Shown one piece after another: positions 48,141 through 59,605 of a stretch of 64,000 nucleotides of DNA; the first letter of the stretch is position 1; each line of letters begins with the position of its first letter. The stretch covers positions 106,772,917 through 106,836,916 of the forward strand of contig OY978525.1 of the NCBI GenBank assembly GCA_963854835.1, read 5' to 3'. The translations under genes and the position numbers were made by a program. The stretch is from Megamerina dolium. Its lineage: Eukaryota; Arthropoda; Insecta; Diptera; Megamerinidae. The notes beneath the pieces are model-generated. The model did not search any database and had not been told where the DNA came from. It saw nothing but the letters and a program-made list of their open reading frames with translations.

Positions 48141-48600
48141 TAGCTTCATAGCTTTTAAGCTTCAATTTGCCATAAAACTCTAAATGGCCTTAATTTACAT
48201 ACTTATTCTTCCATCTAGAACAATCATACTTGGTGCGTAGATTAATATGGTAATGGGTAATAATCCCATACAAAATCATAGAAATATTTAACATTTTGTA
48301 TCGCCATAAAGTACATAATATACCTTCTGAGACAACCATATTTGCAAGAAAATATCCACACTATCACTATTTTTAATGTAGGTCACAGCTACGGTCTGCT
48401 AAAGTGACGTCACTATAAACACCGTAAGAATAGATGTGATACAGTCATATTTGATCAAATGAATACGCCCACTCTGTTATACAACTTTAATATTTTTATC
48501 CACTGTATTCCAAAGCTATATATTCTTTTTAATGCCTAAGATTATACTTTAAAATTCATTTACTGCGCAAGAGATAGGTGGTATAACAATAGGCAAAAAT
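48141..48600 (+). repeat. Degenerate relic of the 2.1-3.7 kb (GTCC)n element
   Basis: TAGATTAATATGGTAATGGG, CATAATATACCTTCTGAGAC and AACCATATTTG correspond to TAGATTAATATCGTAGTCGG and CATAATATACCACTTGGGAC in the element at 2079-3746. No GTCC tract and no ends remain. Confidence 0.5.
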
Positions 48601-49795
48601 AAAAATAAAAGAATTACATGCATTCCAATTCTTACCTTCCAATAGCCTAATGTACATGTACAATTTTGATTGCAGTTCGAGGAAATTTTCTTTATTATTT
48701 CAAGTTATCGCCTCCGCTCATGCATTGTATGTTCAGTGAACTCTGTTGAAAATATTCTATGAATGTAATAGCGCAACCGGAAGAAAGCCACGAATCAATA
48801 AACACGTATTAAATATAAATTTTCATTTGCATGTTTCTCAAGAAAATTATTTATAGTGTGCATATACGAGTATGTGAATGTATTTTTAGTGGATTTTTTT
48901 TTTTTTTTCATCATTTTCATCTCTTTGATTATATTCATGAATGTTGCCGTAGTTGGCGTTGTTATTCCTAAAAAATTATAATTAAATTTGCAAAACTTTG
49001 ATTGCATCTTTTTTTTTTCAATATTCACATTTGTTTTTCCATTTTGCATCGTTTTTGTTTTTTTTTTTTTTTTGTTTGTGTTTGTAATGTAATTACTTAT
49101 TTTCGACAGTACCCACTTGTGTATACTCATGCATAAGAGGCACATTTGCAATGAAAAACAATGAATATGTATTAAAAATGCAAACGTTATCGTTTTCATT
49201 TCTTTTTTCCTTTTGCTTTCCACCATTTTCGCTTATCGCGTTAGAATGTCATCAAAAGTTTAATGACCAAACAAACAGCACAGCAACATGATCGTATCGT
49301 TTTCGATGTTGTCGGCAACTTTGCCGACATTGTCGTTGTTGTTGTTTTGGCTGCATTACCTAGCTTGTTGTTGTTGGTGCTGCTGCTAGTATGCCGGTAG
49401 CAAAACGTATGTTGTAGAGCAAAAGGTAGCATAAAGTAGCTTGAATTATATGAACGTTGTATATATCTACTCTCTTTGAATTCTCTTCTTATATAGGCAA
49501 AGAAATGAAACTGTATTTGCCTTCTGTTGTTGAAATTGTTGTAGGCATAGTGGCGTTTAATTTTTTGTTTTGTGTTTCTCTCTAAGCAAATGTTAATTAA
49601 GCTAAAGGTAATAAAAGAAATAACTTTTTTCAAAACCATAAAAATTGCCATGCAATCGAAAATAATTATGTAATTCAAATTCATATAAAAAATAATCAAG
49701 TTATGAATTTTTTTATGCATGTAATATGCTTACAGGATTGCAAATGCGATAATCTAAGTTTTGTTATCTGAAATTTCCAACTGGCTAAGGAAGGG
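48601..49795. other. AT-rich DNA with poly-T and GTT tracts
   Basis: T-rich homopolymers lie at 48895-48910 and 49057-49075. A GTTGTTGTTG run near 49330-49370 would read as poly-glutamine or poly-asparagine but is not in a supported gene. Confidence 0.5.
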
Positions 49796-49879
49796 ATATA
49801 TGAAGTAGTGATGATAGAGTGATTTGTTTGAATATCAGTGAAAAGAGTGATTGCAATTTTTAATTCACGATGATTTTTT

Positions 49880-50870
49880 TCGAGTTATCGCGTTTTTTAT
49901 TCATAACGAAATATCATACTAGTAGAAAAATCACCAACCGTACAATGTTAGCAAAAAATCGCCACTCGCTACTTCTGTTGGCTAGCTATTGTCAATAGCG
50001 ATTTTGACTCAAAGTGAAATATCAACCTAGTAGAAAAATCACCACTCATCACTGTTAGCAAAAACTCACCAATCACTATAGCGAAATATCATATTAGTAC
50101 AAAACTCACCAATCACTGTTACTGTTAAATAGCAGTAGATCTCACTAAAGCGATTCGGACCACTAACAGCGGAATATCATGACAATCACTAGACTGTTAA
50201 GTAGCGGTACAAATCACAACAGCGATTCAGACCACTAACAGCGAAATATCATGTCAGTACAAAAATCACCAATCACTGTTACTGTTAACCAGCAGTAGAA
50301 ATTACTATAGCGATTCTGAGCACTAACAGCGAAAGATCATGTTAGTATAAAAATCACGAATCACTGTTACTGTTAACTAGCAGTAGAAATCACAACAGCG
50401 ATTCAGACCACGAACAGCGAAATATCATGTCAGTACAAAAATCACCAATCACTATGACTGTTAAGTAGCAGTAGAAATCACTACATCGATTCTGAGTACT
50501 AACGGTGAAATATCATATTAGTGCAAAACTCACCATTCACTGTTACTGTTAACTAGCAGTAGAAATCACTACAGCGATTCTGAGCACTAACAGCGAAATA
50601 TCATATTAATACAAAAATTACGAATCACTGTTATTGTTAACTAGCAGTAGCAATCGCTATAGCAATTCTAAGCACTAACAGCGAAATATCATATTAGTAC
50701 AAAAATCACGAATCGCTGTTACTGTTAACTAGCAGTAGAAATCACTATAGCGATTCTGAGCACTAACAGTGAAATATCATGTTAGTACAAAAATCACCAA
50801 TCACTGTTACTGTTAACTAGCAGCAGAAATCACTATAGGGATTTGTCAATCACAGTGATTAAATCACCGA
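49880..50870. repeat. 88-bp satellite array
   Basis: GCGAAATATCAT-type unit starts lie at 50081, 50169, 50241, 50329, 50417, 50505, 50593, 50681 and 50769. All spacings are 88 except one of 72 (a shortened unit). Each unit contains ATCACCAATCACTGTTACTG, TTAACTAGCAGTAGAAATCA and CTATAGCGATTCTGAGCACT. More diverged units extend left to about 49880. The array is flanked by GTGAT/ATCAC-rich sequence. No coding value. Confidence 0.93.
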
Positions 50871-51285
50871 TAGTGAAAAATGAACACTCATCACTAATAT
50901 GAGGTGAGAACATTTGTAATTCCTGGTACGCCAAAATGTTGGAAAAACTAAAGGAATTCAATCACGTTTTCCTTTCACTATAATTTTTGGGTGAACGCGT
51001 TGTTCAACAATGTTGCAAAAGTTATTGTCAAGTTATTGCTTTCAGAGAGTAGTTACTAAGAATATTGACTGTCATATATTCAACACTGAAAAATTATTGC
51101 AACTTTTTTGAAAATTAATTGCAACTTTTTTATTCAGTGTATTCCGAGTATTTCAGTGTATTTACGATAAGTTCAGTAAAAAATTGCGATATTTAAACGA
51201 AACTTGAGTATGGGTTGCTATTAACCTCTAATATAACGGCTACTTTAAGAAGTACAATATATGTGATATCTCCGAACTCCGAATG
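50871..51285. other. AT-rich unassigned DNA
   Basis: GTTGCAAAAGTTATT and ATTGCAACTTTTTT words repeat near 51010-51130. No gene recognised. Confidence 0.4.
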
Positions 51286-51289
51286 AAGC

Positions 51290-51560
51290 TATTTTATGAA
51301 AAATTGGTATATGGTAATTACGACAATAAATCGGTTACATAAACGACTTGCTTTAAAAAGAAATTTGACATTTATTCTTACGATTTCTTTTTTCGGAACA
51401 ATCTTCATTTTGAAGAAACCAGTAATCACCCAACATATTTTCATCCCAAAAACCCTAGCACCGTTTTTCTATTTTTTCCATGTCTTGATGGAACCTTTCT
51501 CCCTGTTCGTTACTTTCCGAGCCTAAGTTTTCGGGGAAAATATTTAAATGACTAAACAAG
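51290..51560 (-). pseudogene. Relic of an insect repeat protein with FPENLG...GERFHQD motif
   Basis: The minus strand reads HLNIFPENLGSESNEQGERF, HQDMEKIEKRC, a stop, GFWDENMLGDYWFL and RNRKNK (about 51550-51365). The motif FPENLG-x-S-EQGERFHQD...MLGDY is one I recall from multicopy proteins in many insect genomes that behave like transposon cargo or transposon genes. I cannot name the superfamily. One stop and the loss of N- and C-terminal parts make it a fragment. Confidence 0.6.
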
Positions 51561-52103
51561 GAAATGCAAAAGCGATGCCATGTGCAAGTGCAAAGTATTG
51601 CACAGTACAGCACATTATGAATACTTCAAATGTTGTTACAGAAAAAAAAATCCATAAAAAATTCAATTTTCCATCGATCTTGGTAATATTAGGCTGAAAG
51701 TGTTTGCAATTAAACAGACTACTTAAAAAAATAATATAAAACATTCCTGATTTTTACAACTTTTTACGAAATCAAAATTTTTTTTAAATCGCAAAAATTC
51801 TACAAAATATTCATTTTGGTTAAATTTCGAGTAATCGGTATAATTAATATACAAAAAATGTCTTAATCTTAATAGTTATTTTTAAATCGAAATGGCATGA
51901 AAATACAGTGGGACTGGAAAAGGTAACATTTTTAGTTTAAAAGGCTCGCTAAAAAAACACAAAATCGGTTAAGCATAGGTGAAAGATATGTTTTTAAAAA
52001 AACGAACCCTGATTAAAAAAAATTCACAGCATAATTTTTGTTTTTTTTTTTTTTTTGACAGACAAAAATATTTATAAATTTCAAATGGTTCTCTCCTATT
52101 ATT
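51561..52103. other. AT-rich unassigned DNA
   Basis: Nothing recognised. Confidence 0.4.
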
Positions 52104-52182
52104 AAAGCTTCTGAAAAAACTTTGTGACTATGCACAGAAAATGTGACAAGAGTTCTGCCGTTTGGAATCGACTAATATAAGG
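52104..52182 (+). repeat. SINE body fragment
   Basis: AAAGCTTCTGAAAAAACTTT through TGTGACAAGAGTTCTGCCGT to CGACTAATATAAG matches the middle of the SINE. Both ends are missing. It abuts the next mariner copy. Confidence 0.75.
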
Positions 52183-52880
52183 TGATTGTGATTGCGTCAA
52201 AGATGGACAGCAGTTAAGAGAAAACACGCCATATTTCAGAGTTTTTCTTCGATAAAGGCGAAAACGCAAACCAGACAGCTGAAAATGTGAATAGCGTTTA
52301 TGGTCCTGATGCTGTAACAGCTAATCACGTGCAATTTTGGTTTCGTCGATTCCGTTCCGGTAATTTTGATGTCAAAGATGCACCACGCTCTGGAAGGCCA
52401 ATTGTCGAAAATATCGATAAAATAATGGAAATCGTCGAGACTGACCGTCATGTAAGCACTGTTTCTATTGCCCAGGAGCTAAACATTGCACAAAACACCG
52501 TTTGGAACCTTTTAAATAAGGGAATCATCTACTATGAGCTGCTCCCCTTTGGCCAAACTCCTAATTCGGACCTATACTGTCAACAATTGGACCGTCTGAA
52601 GGAAGCAATCGCTTCAATAGGAGAGGAATTGTGTTACATCAGGACAACGCCAGGCCACACACATCGATAGTGACTCGCCAGAAGCTCCGGAAGCTTGCTT
52701 GGGAGGTTCTTATGCATCCACGTTATAGTTGGACCTGGCACCAAGTGATTACTACCTGTTCCTTTCTATGGCGAATGATTTTGATGGTGAAAAATTAAAT
52801 GACAACAAGTTATCGAACAAAACGGTGCATATTTGAGCTAAATCGGATCATTCTAACTATGCTACTTTTAATTTTTAGCG
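52183..52880 (+). mobile_element. Mariner copy 3, internally deleted, in-frame fusion
   Basis: Same family as 16342 and 29532. The plus strand opens near 52203 and reads NSVYGPDAVTANHVQFWFRR, FRSGNFDVKDAPRSGRPIVE and TDRHVSTVSIAQELNIAQNT. VWNLLNK is then joined directly to GIIYYELLPFGQT, so about 100 residues including the first catalytic aspartate are gone. The frame ends at HTHR after a shift in the second catalytic box. C-terminal remnants follow to TATTTGAGCTAAATCGGATC. The 127-residue frame keeps the paired helix-turn-helix DNA-binding part. Confidence 0.83.
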
Positions 52881-53448
52881 ATACGATTTAAAAAAAAATA
52901 GTACCCAAATAAAGTACAAACAGCTGTAATCCAAAAGTGGGACCGGATAACAAAATTACAAAAGAAAATTTATCTTACTGAAAAAGACGTTATCCCCTAC
53001 CTATCCCATAGTGGATTAAACCTGACTGGGGAAAATTTCAAAATTGCCACAATAGTAATTTTTTTGATTTCATTCGTTTAGTCAACAAAAATTTGCCATT
53101 GTTACCAATATAAGTTGTTTACTTGATTTTTATACGCTCTGTGATATCAATCACATCAGTTTAGAGGTACGTTCACGCACATACAATTATAATAAAACAA
53201 AGTTTATTTAACAAAGTCAAAGTCCCTCCTAACATGCGAGTATCAGGAAACAGAAATAACTCAACTCTCCTCCTCAGCACAACATAGAACGTAAATGAAA
53301 CAAAACAAAAAAAAAAAAAAAAAAAACACAATGAAATAAAATCCCCAAAAGTGTTGCATACATTCGTACGTTCGCACATTAGAGATTTCATATATTGCCA
53401 TAACCCTAGATTACCCACAAATAAATATATGCACATAAGAATATGCAA
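52881..53448. other. AT-rich unassigned DNA
   Basis: A (A)n run lies near 53309-53330. No gene recognised. Confidence 0.4.
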
Positions 53449-53450
53449 TA

Positions 53451-53632
53451 GGGTGATGTGAAAATACATATTTTTTAGCTACCAGAAATTAATAGTATGC
53501 ATGAGGTGCGCATTTGGACCACTAGAATTAATACCTCTGCTAATGAGAGAATATTTTGATCGATCGACACACACTTTACTGGTCCCCATTATTAGAATCC
53601 GTTTGTGGAAAAATTTGCTTTTCGCACCACCC
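53451..53632. mobile_element. 182-bp MITE with GGGTG ends and TA duplication
   Basis: GGGTGATGTGAAAA at 53451 and, inverted, GGGTGGTGCGAAAA at 53619-53632, each next to TA. Non-coding interior. TA targeting and GGGTG ends fit a Tc1/mariner-type MITE. Confidence 0.7.
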
Positions 53633-53634
53633 TA

Positions 53635-54812
53635 ATATATAATATATTTGTACATACAAGTAAATATATTACATACTCTAAATTCAAATGCAAAAACCAA
53701 ACGTTCATTGGCCCATGGGTAATTTTAAATTCAAGCATTTTTTTCACCTTCCTCACACAAATGAAAAGCAACGCCAAGAGAGAATTGCAAAATCATAAAA
53801 AATTAACAAAAATGGAAGAAAAAAAAAAGAAAATTCGGATCATGGGGAAAATTGTAAATGGCAAAAAAAAATATTTAAAAAAACGATAACATTGTGGAAT
53901 AAGATATGCTTCAAGAAGAGTAAATAACATTTGAAAAAAAAAAGAATTATTTGCATATGAGCACGGAAATAGAAGACAGTATAAAATTGAAAACGAAGCA
54001 TAGAACGACACAAAACAATAATAAGCCAACAAAAGAAAGCATGTGTTCAAATGAAGATACTTCCCTATCATTCCCACCATGCCCATCATTATCACTGCCA
54101 TAGACATTGCCATCACCACACTTTGGTGGGTGACATATGAAAATACAAAAAAAAAAAAAAATAATTATGCAACAGCAATATCAGCTTGGCTAACTGACTG
54201 GTTGATGCTAGTATCAACAATAAGAATATGTAAATAATAAAGGTAGTAGTAGTTGATGATTTAACAAGGGTGCGTCATGCGTGGGGTTAAACGTATGTAC
54301 TACGATACATTGAAATAAATGCGCTCAAAGCTAAATTTGCACAAATTTGCAATGAATGAATGTTGCGAAATAACAAACAATAATGGAGAACTGTAAATAA
54401 TAAAAATATATTAGTTTAAAAAGTCCAAAAAGAAAAGAAATCTAGTAAATCTAGCACTCATTTAGGGATATGAGGTTCTCTTGAGGCCAAGCTCATTGTG
54501 GCGAATAATTATGTGTGCATAGGATTTTCCATGGTCACAATAATACATTACTAACCAGACAGTATTAATAATGTAAACAATTGTGCAACAACTTATGTAT
54601 TTAAGTATATCCCATATGTAAACGTGGCCTGGATAAACAGTTCAACAGCGATGTAATAATGGTTATACCAGAAATATGGTCAAATTACGATTAACCAATA
54701 TAGAATATATGTATGTGTTTAAATAAAAATCACAAAAACTTTATCGGGAGACTTTTAACAAAGCCAAATTCAGCGCAACCCATGACTGAGATACATACAA
54801 GTATGAGACTGG
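53635..54812. other. 1.2 kb AT-rich unassigned DNA
   Basis: Lysine-rich and hydrophobic chance frames only. Confidence 0.45.
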
Positions 54813-55441
54813 GAAAGTGCAGTGTACTTCTTGCAAACTCTTCTGCGAATCCGTAGACGATTTTTCAGAAACAGCGAGGCTTCCGAAAATATTTTCTAAA
54901 ATCCCTCATTATGCAAGTTATCTACTGAAACCAGACGAAACACTAAAACTTCTAATAGAAATACATTTGCTAGACTCTTCAGTATCTTCCTCCAATTCAA
55001 GCCTGAACTAATGTAAATGCAAATGTATATTCATTCCTAAGCCAGGAAAAGCCTTTCAGTGTAAGCCAAAGGATCTTAGATATACTTGCTTCTCATTCTT
55101 GTTTTTAAAAACTTTAGGAAAATTGATCGACACCTCGCTCTCGACAATTTATCGAGAGCGCAGCATGCCTACTGCAGAGATATATCTGTTGGCACTGCCA
55201 ACGCACCGTCTCTGGTAACAGCAATAGAAATCACTGGAATTCAGGAACTCTACAATTATGACCTTTATGCATATTGAAGTTGGCTTCAATAATATTATCC
55301 CCGGAACTATCATGGAAGCTCTGTCTAACCTAGAATTTGAACGTTCCTTAAGACATCGAATAGGCCTTATGCTGACTCATAGGAGAACCAAAAATGCAAA
55401 GCTGGGGAATTATAGCATCAAGGGACAAAATAATAGCATAC
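54813..55441 (+). mobile_element. LINE fragment: pre-RT and first RT blocks
   Basis: The plus strand reads KLFCESVDDFSETARLPKIF, SKIPHYASYLLKPDETLKLL (54835-54955), the segment preceding RT in Jockey/R1/LOA-type ORF2. It continues in other frames with FIPKPGKAFQCKPKDLRYTC (about 55033-55090), LKTLGKLID, AQHAYCRDISVGTA and HIEVGFNNIIPGTIMEAL. The last two correspond to the RT palm blocks HAYRxGxSTETA and FxDIEGAFDN. Several frameshifts; the YxDD box is not reached. The SINE at 55450 interrupts the end. Confidence 0.75.
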
Positions 55442-55449
55442 TTGGACAT

Positions 55450-55771
55450 GCCGTGGGTCCCATGGCTCAGTGGTTAGTGCGTTGACCCTCTGATCTGTAG
55501 ATCGTGGGTTCAATCTTCGGCTGAAGCATAAATTTCATATCGAAAATACTTTTATTTCGAACGGTACCCACCTATCGGCAAACAATTGGTAATTCTTCCG
55601 GCCGTAACAATTTGCCATGAAAAAGCTTATGAAAGAACTGTGTGATGAAGCTCAGAAAAAGCGATGTCACAAGGGTTCTACTGGTCAGAAATCGGCTAAA
55701 ATAAATTGGTCTCTTCTAATACTGGAAAAGAAGCTCATCCAAAAAGCCCTTCGGCGCTTATAAGTGCCATA
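55450..55771 (+). repeat. SINE, tail-B type, with TSD, inserted after the LINE fragment
   Basis: A box TGGCTCAGTGG (55463-55473), B box GGTTCAATCTT (55507-55517), body, then AAGCCCTTCGGCGCTTATAA and GTGCCATA. TTGGACAT (55442-55449) and TTGGACGT (55772-55779) form the duplication with one difference. Confidence 0.9.
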
Positions 55772-55779
55772 TTGGACGT

Positions 55780-58319
55780 CTTTACATTAGTGGTGCCCGG
55801 TAAATACGATAGCACAGGATCCGATCACAGAATTATGTCAATAATAAACGCAACACTTTATGTAAAAATATTTTATTTATTCAATACTCGTATTTACTAT
55901 CACTTTTTTATCTATTTCAAATTTTAGTAGTGACATTGTTGTTTACACACTCAATCTATTCAACTGTTTATTGCTTGATTGACAATTTATACCATGTGGC
56001 AACACTCTAGAATCTTATTTTATCGTATCGTATTTGTTGTAAGTATACTTACATAAATATAAGACTTAATTGCCTTGGTGGCAATCTTTATGAAATTTCT
56101 TACAATAGATGTTGTGTACATACCTGAAAAGAAATGAAAGCAACAAGATATAAATTATTTTTCCATTGTATATAACACATAAATAAGAAGTAGAAATAAA
56201 ATATATTTGAATTTTATATTGCTTTATATAAAATCGAAAATAAAAACAAACAAAAACAAAAATTAATTTTATAAAAAATACCCAATCATTATATGTAAAT
56301 CGTTTCAAATGAATTTTTATTGCATCTAACAACAATAAAATTGATTATTTTGTTATTTTGAATTTCAACATTGCATTAAACAAGAATAAAAATGTTGAAA
56401 TGTATATGAAAGTTCTGAATTTGACCTCGATTTTTACATCAACACATTGGTGATGTGCAATCGAATGACATATAATACATATAAGCGTAATAAATCTCAT
56501 TTAAAAGCAACCCTGTAGTAAATTTTGTCATTGAATTAGTTCTAATAGATGACAGACAGTGCTACCAACATTGAAAGAAGAAACAAAACAACGATGTTTT
56601 GTTTTCCAATGTTTTTTTTTTAATTTTATGACATTCCGATTAATTACGAAAAATCCCCCATTGAAGCTTAATTCTTATTTCATTCCCCCTTTTATTTATA
56701 CAGAAATTCTTAATTCTTTTTTTTTTTTAATCAACATCAAGAACAAATAGAGGTTATCAATTGCATCAAAATTCGAAATGTTCTTCTATTTAAATAAATA
56801 CTGTATAAAAAGTATGTGTAAGTAAGATTATATTTATTCTAGTCATCATCTTCACTATGGGCAATATATAAAAAATCACATATTATGCATGCATAAAAGA
56901 TTAGGATTATGCAGCTGTATGTGTATCATCAACAAACAGGCAGACAGATTGAGAGACAGTCAAAAATACAGACAGACAGCAAGGCAGTCAATATTAACTA
57001 AATACAACGTAAATACATTTTAATGAAATCAAATCAAAAATACATAAAGAAAGCATATAATCATTTTATGTACGTGTTTCCCACCTTACATATATCAGCC
57101 AAGAAAAAAAATGCGAATAAAAATTTCCGAGAAAGAGACACTTACTGATAAACTTTATAGGTGACCTTACATACCAGTATATCATGAATAGTATTGATGA
57201 TCAACAATCGATTATGCACAAGAATAATATAATAAATACAATAATTTAAATATGAATTATTGCAATATTCACACTTTAGCATCGTTGTTATTTATAGTGA
57301 TTATTTTATTGTTTTCCAAGAGATAAAAATTAAATTGAAATTATTTTCATTTATATTTCATGGAAATATTCTTTATAACCATGCATGCAAACACATAAAA
57401 TAAATAAGAATTCTTTAAACATTTTGCAACTTTATGAATGTTGCATTTTGATGTACATAGTCGTATGCGTGTCAATTAAGTTTGAACAGTGAAGCCGAGA
57501 AAACATGTAAATATGGCAATGTTTCTACAAAGTGTTATTGAAGTGTACATACAATACTTATTGTATTTTATATGTATACAAAAGTCATATATACAATGAA
57601 AATATAGAGAAAAAAATATGCTTCACAAAGTTTTTCGTTTGATGTATTACGATTCTTATATACAATATACAATGTTTACATACATTATTATTGTAAACAT
57701 TTTTAGTTTACAAACATGTATCAGAAATAGATAGAATCTAAGATGTCAGTGCTCGTATGTCAGACAACAAAATTTGGTCGATTTATCATTATAGTGATCG
57801 AAAAGTTTAACGAAAATGGTCGTTCATCATTTGATGCTTCATCGTTCATCATTTGAACCTTTCTAGCTTAAAATATGTCTTTTCCAAGTTAACCTTTGAT
57901 TAATATTTCTTGTTTCTGGTATTTTGTTACTGTCAATGGTAACAGCGTGCCATGATTTGTTATGTGAATGTGATATGAATACATTTTTCTTAATTTTCTT
58001 CAATTCATTTCATTTCGATCTCTTGATATCACATATATATATAGTATGTAGGTTTCCGTGAGTGTTCAGAAATGCAATGTCATCGGCAAATATGACATGA
58101 TACGGTAGCATCATCAAGTAAATCACATTTTTTAGGGGGTCCTCGTTTTGAGGAATTATATTTCTTATCATATATAGCAATTTTTTTGACTATATGAGCA
58201 CATTTGTTTCGCATTCGAAGAGCTGGTTGTTAAAAATATCATTACGGATGGATCGTAACCTCAAATGTAACTCCATTCAATTTCACAATCGCAATTTATA
58301 GTTGCACTACAACCTATTT
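55780..58319. other. 2.5 kb AT-rich unassigned DNA
   Basis: Simple (GACA)-like words near 56940-56985. A short possible RT scrap on the minus strand near 58060-58115 is treated as unproven. No gene recognised. Confidence 0.5.
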
Positions 58320-58930
58320 TTGCTTTAACATAGGCTATCAGTTTGCTTGCCGGTTCATTGTGTTAGTGTATTCCAGGCTGAGGTTTTAGCCCTCGTAATT
58401 ATTAGGGGTTCTAACAACAAATGAAAACTATATTTACGCGAATAGACAAGCGGCTCTAAGATCACTTCAAAAACAATGATTGAATGTCACGAGTTATTAT
58501 GAAAACTTGCTAAATATTTCACCTTAAATCTTCTTTGGGGACCCGGCCATAGAAATATCGCAAGGCGGATGAATTTGCCAGGCAAGTACAACGCTACCAC
58601 TCCACCCACTATACCATCGATGTCGCTAACACATGTTGGCGAGAGAAAGCAACATGTCTAACCAGTAGATAGGGTAACTTAACCGGAATGGAGCTAAAAT
58701 CGAAATAAGCTACTGTTAAAATTCAATAGGCTGGATACTAAAAAAACAAAACAGGAACAGGTTTAATACGCTCGGAATCGACTCTCTTAACAGCATTACC
58801 GAAATTGGTAATAATATATGAAATTAACAAAGATAATGGTTTAAGGAGGACCCAGTGGGATAAGGACTAGTTCCGGAAGTATCACAATGGGCCATAACTG
58901 ACCTAATTGCGTCATATGACAGGTACGTTA
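58320..58930 (+). mobile_element. Decayed LINE 3' end with RNase H scrap
   Basis: The plus strand reads VFQAEVLALVIIRG (about 58368-58410, the RNase H glutamate block) and LLWGPGHRNIARR (about 58531-58570, the GH block). The 3' end is TATCACAATGGGCC, ACTGACCTAATTGCGTC at 58880-58914. That terminal part is nearly identical to SINE tail A. Frames are thoroughly broken between these points. Confidence 0.65.
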
Positions 58931-59146
58931 CCTACCTACCTATCTATACGTATGCAATTGCAAGAAAATGAGTGTGATCTCAGTATAGATTGTGCTGAAA
59001 ATGTATAACTACAGAACTAACCGATATGCGACAAAACGCAGAAGCAAACTTTTAAAGTATCTTCAAATTAGCTGAGGAAAAGCAAATAATATTAGTTTTA
59101 TTTTAGAGGCACCACGGCAAGTAGGCCGTCAAGGATATCCAGGAAA
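58931..59146. other. Short unassigned spacer
   Basis: Nothing recognised. Confidence 0.3.
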
Positions 59147-59149
59147 TTA

Positions 59150-59602
59150 TAGCCGAAGCCCATAGAATACTTTGTTCCTTTGCGTTAAAGCATATAACTG
59201 ACAGCGACGGAAAAAACGGTGTAAGCTGGCGCTGTCAATACTTTTCACAACGGATACACTTCTAGTAGTTTATATGCATATTTACTATTTGGTATTTATT
59301 ATGTATTTTAATTAAATGAAATAAGTGTAAAGCACTTTTATTATACATTCAATAACTATTTGAATATCCATTTAATGCAATATTTAATATTTTTTAAATT
59401 TTATAATAATTATTATTGTTAAAATGCAACCCTGTTTGCTTCACGTACGCTAAAAATAAAAGTTGGCGGCCATCTTTTATACTTTGCGTTGAAGGACACG
59501 GAGTGATTGGGCATCACTTCATACAAATTCATGTATTTCAAGTCAGCTGTCAGTTGTGAATGACGGATTGGCGTATGTAAAGTATTCTATGTGCTTCGGC
59601 TA
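59150..59602. mobile_element. 453-bp MITE with TAGCCGAAGC ends and TTA duplication
   Basis: TAGCCGAAGCCCATAGAATA at the left and, inverted, TAGCCGAAGCACATAGAATA at the right. TTA flanks both sides (59147-59149, 59603-59605). The TIR similarity continues through ACTTT and about 40 bases to the CTGACAGC word. Non-coding. It shares the TAGCC start and TTA target with the elements at 30710 and 37044 but is otherwise a different family. Confidence 0.85.
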
Positions 59603-59605
59603 TTA

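Noticed and set aside
48795..49226. 143-codon lysine-rich minus-strand open frame
   Set aside because: Its residues come from poly-T tracts on the plus strand; no conserved motif.
49241..49720. 159-codon minus-strand open frame
   Set aside because: No domain, no ATG-context or splice support, and the composition follows GTT and A/T-rich simple sequence. A chance frame is more likely than a gene.
49880..50870. CRISPR-like array
   Set aside because: The whole 88-bp unit repeats with no unique spacers, and the genome is eukaryotic; it is a satellite.
58040..58125. Minus-strand reading YHVIFADDIAFLNTHGN, which looks like an RT active-site box
   Set aside because: Only about 20 open codons, with no neighbouring RT blocks on either side. 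It could be chance or a tiny LINE scrap, so it is not listed as a feature.
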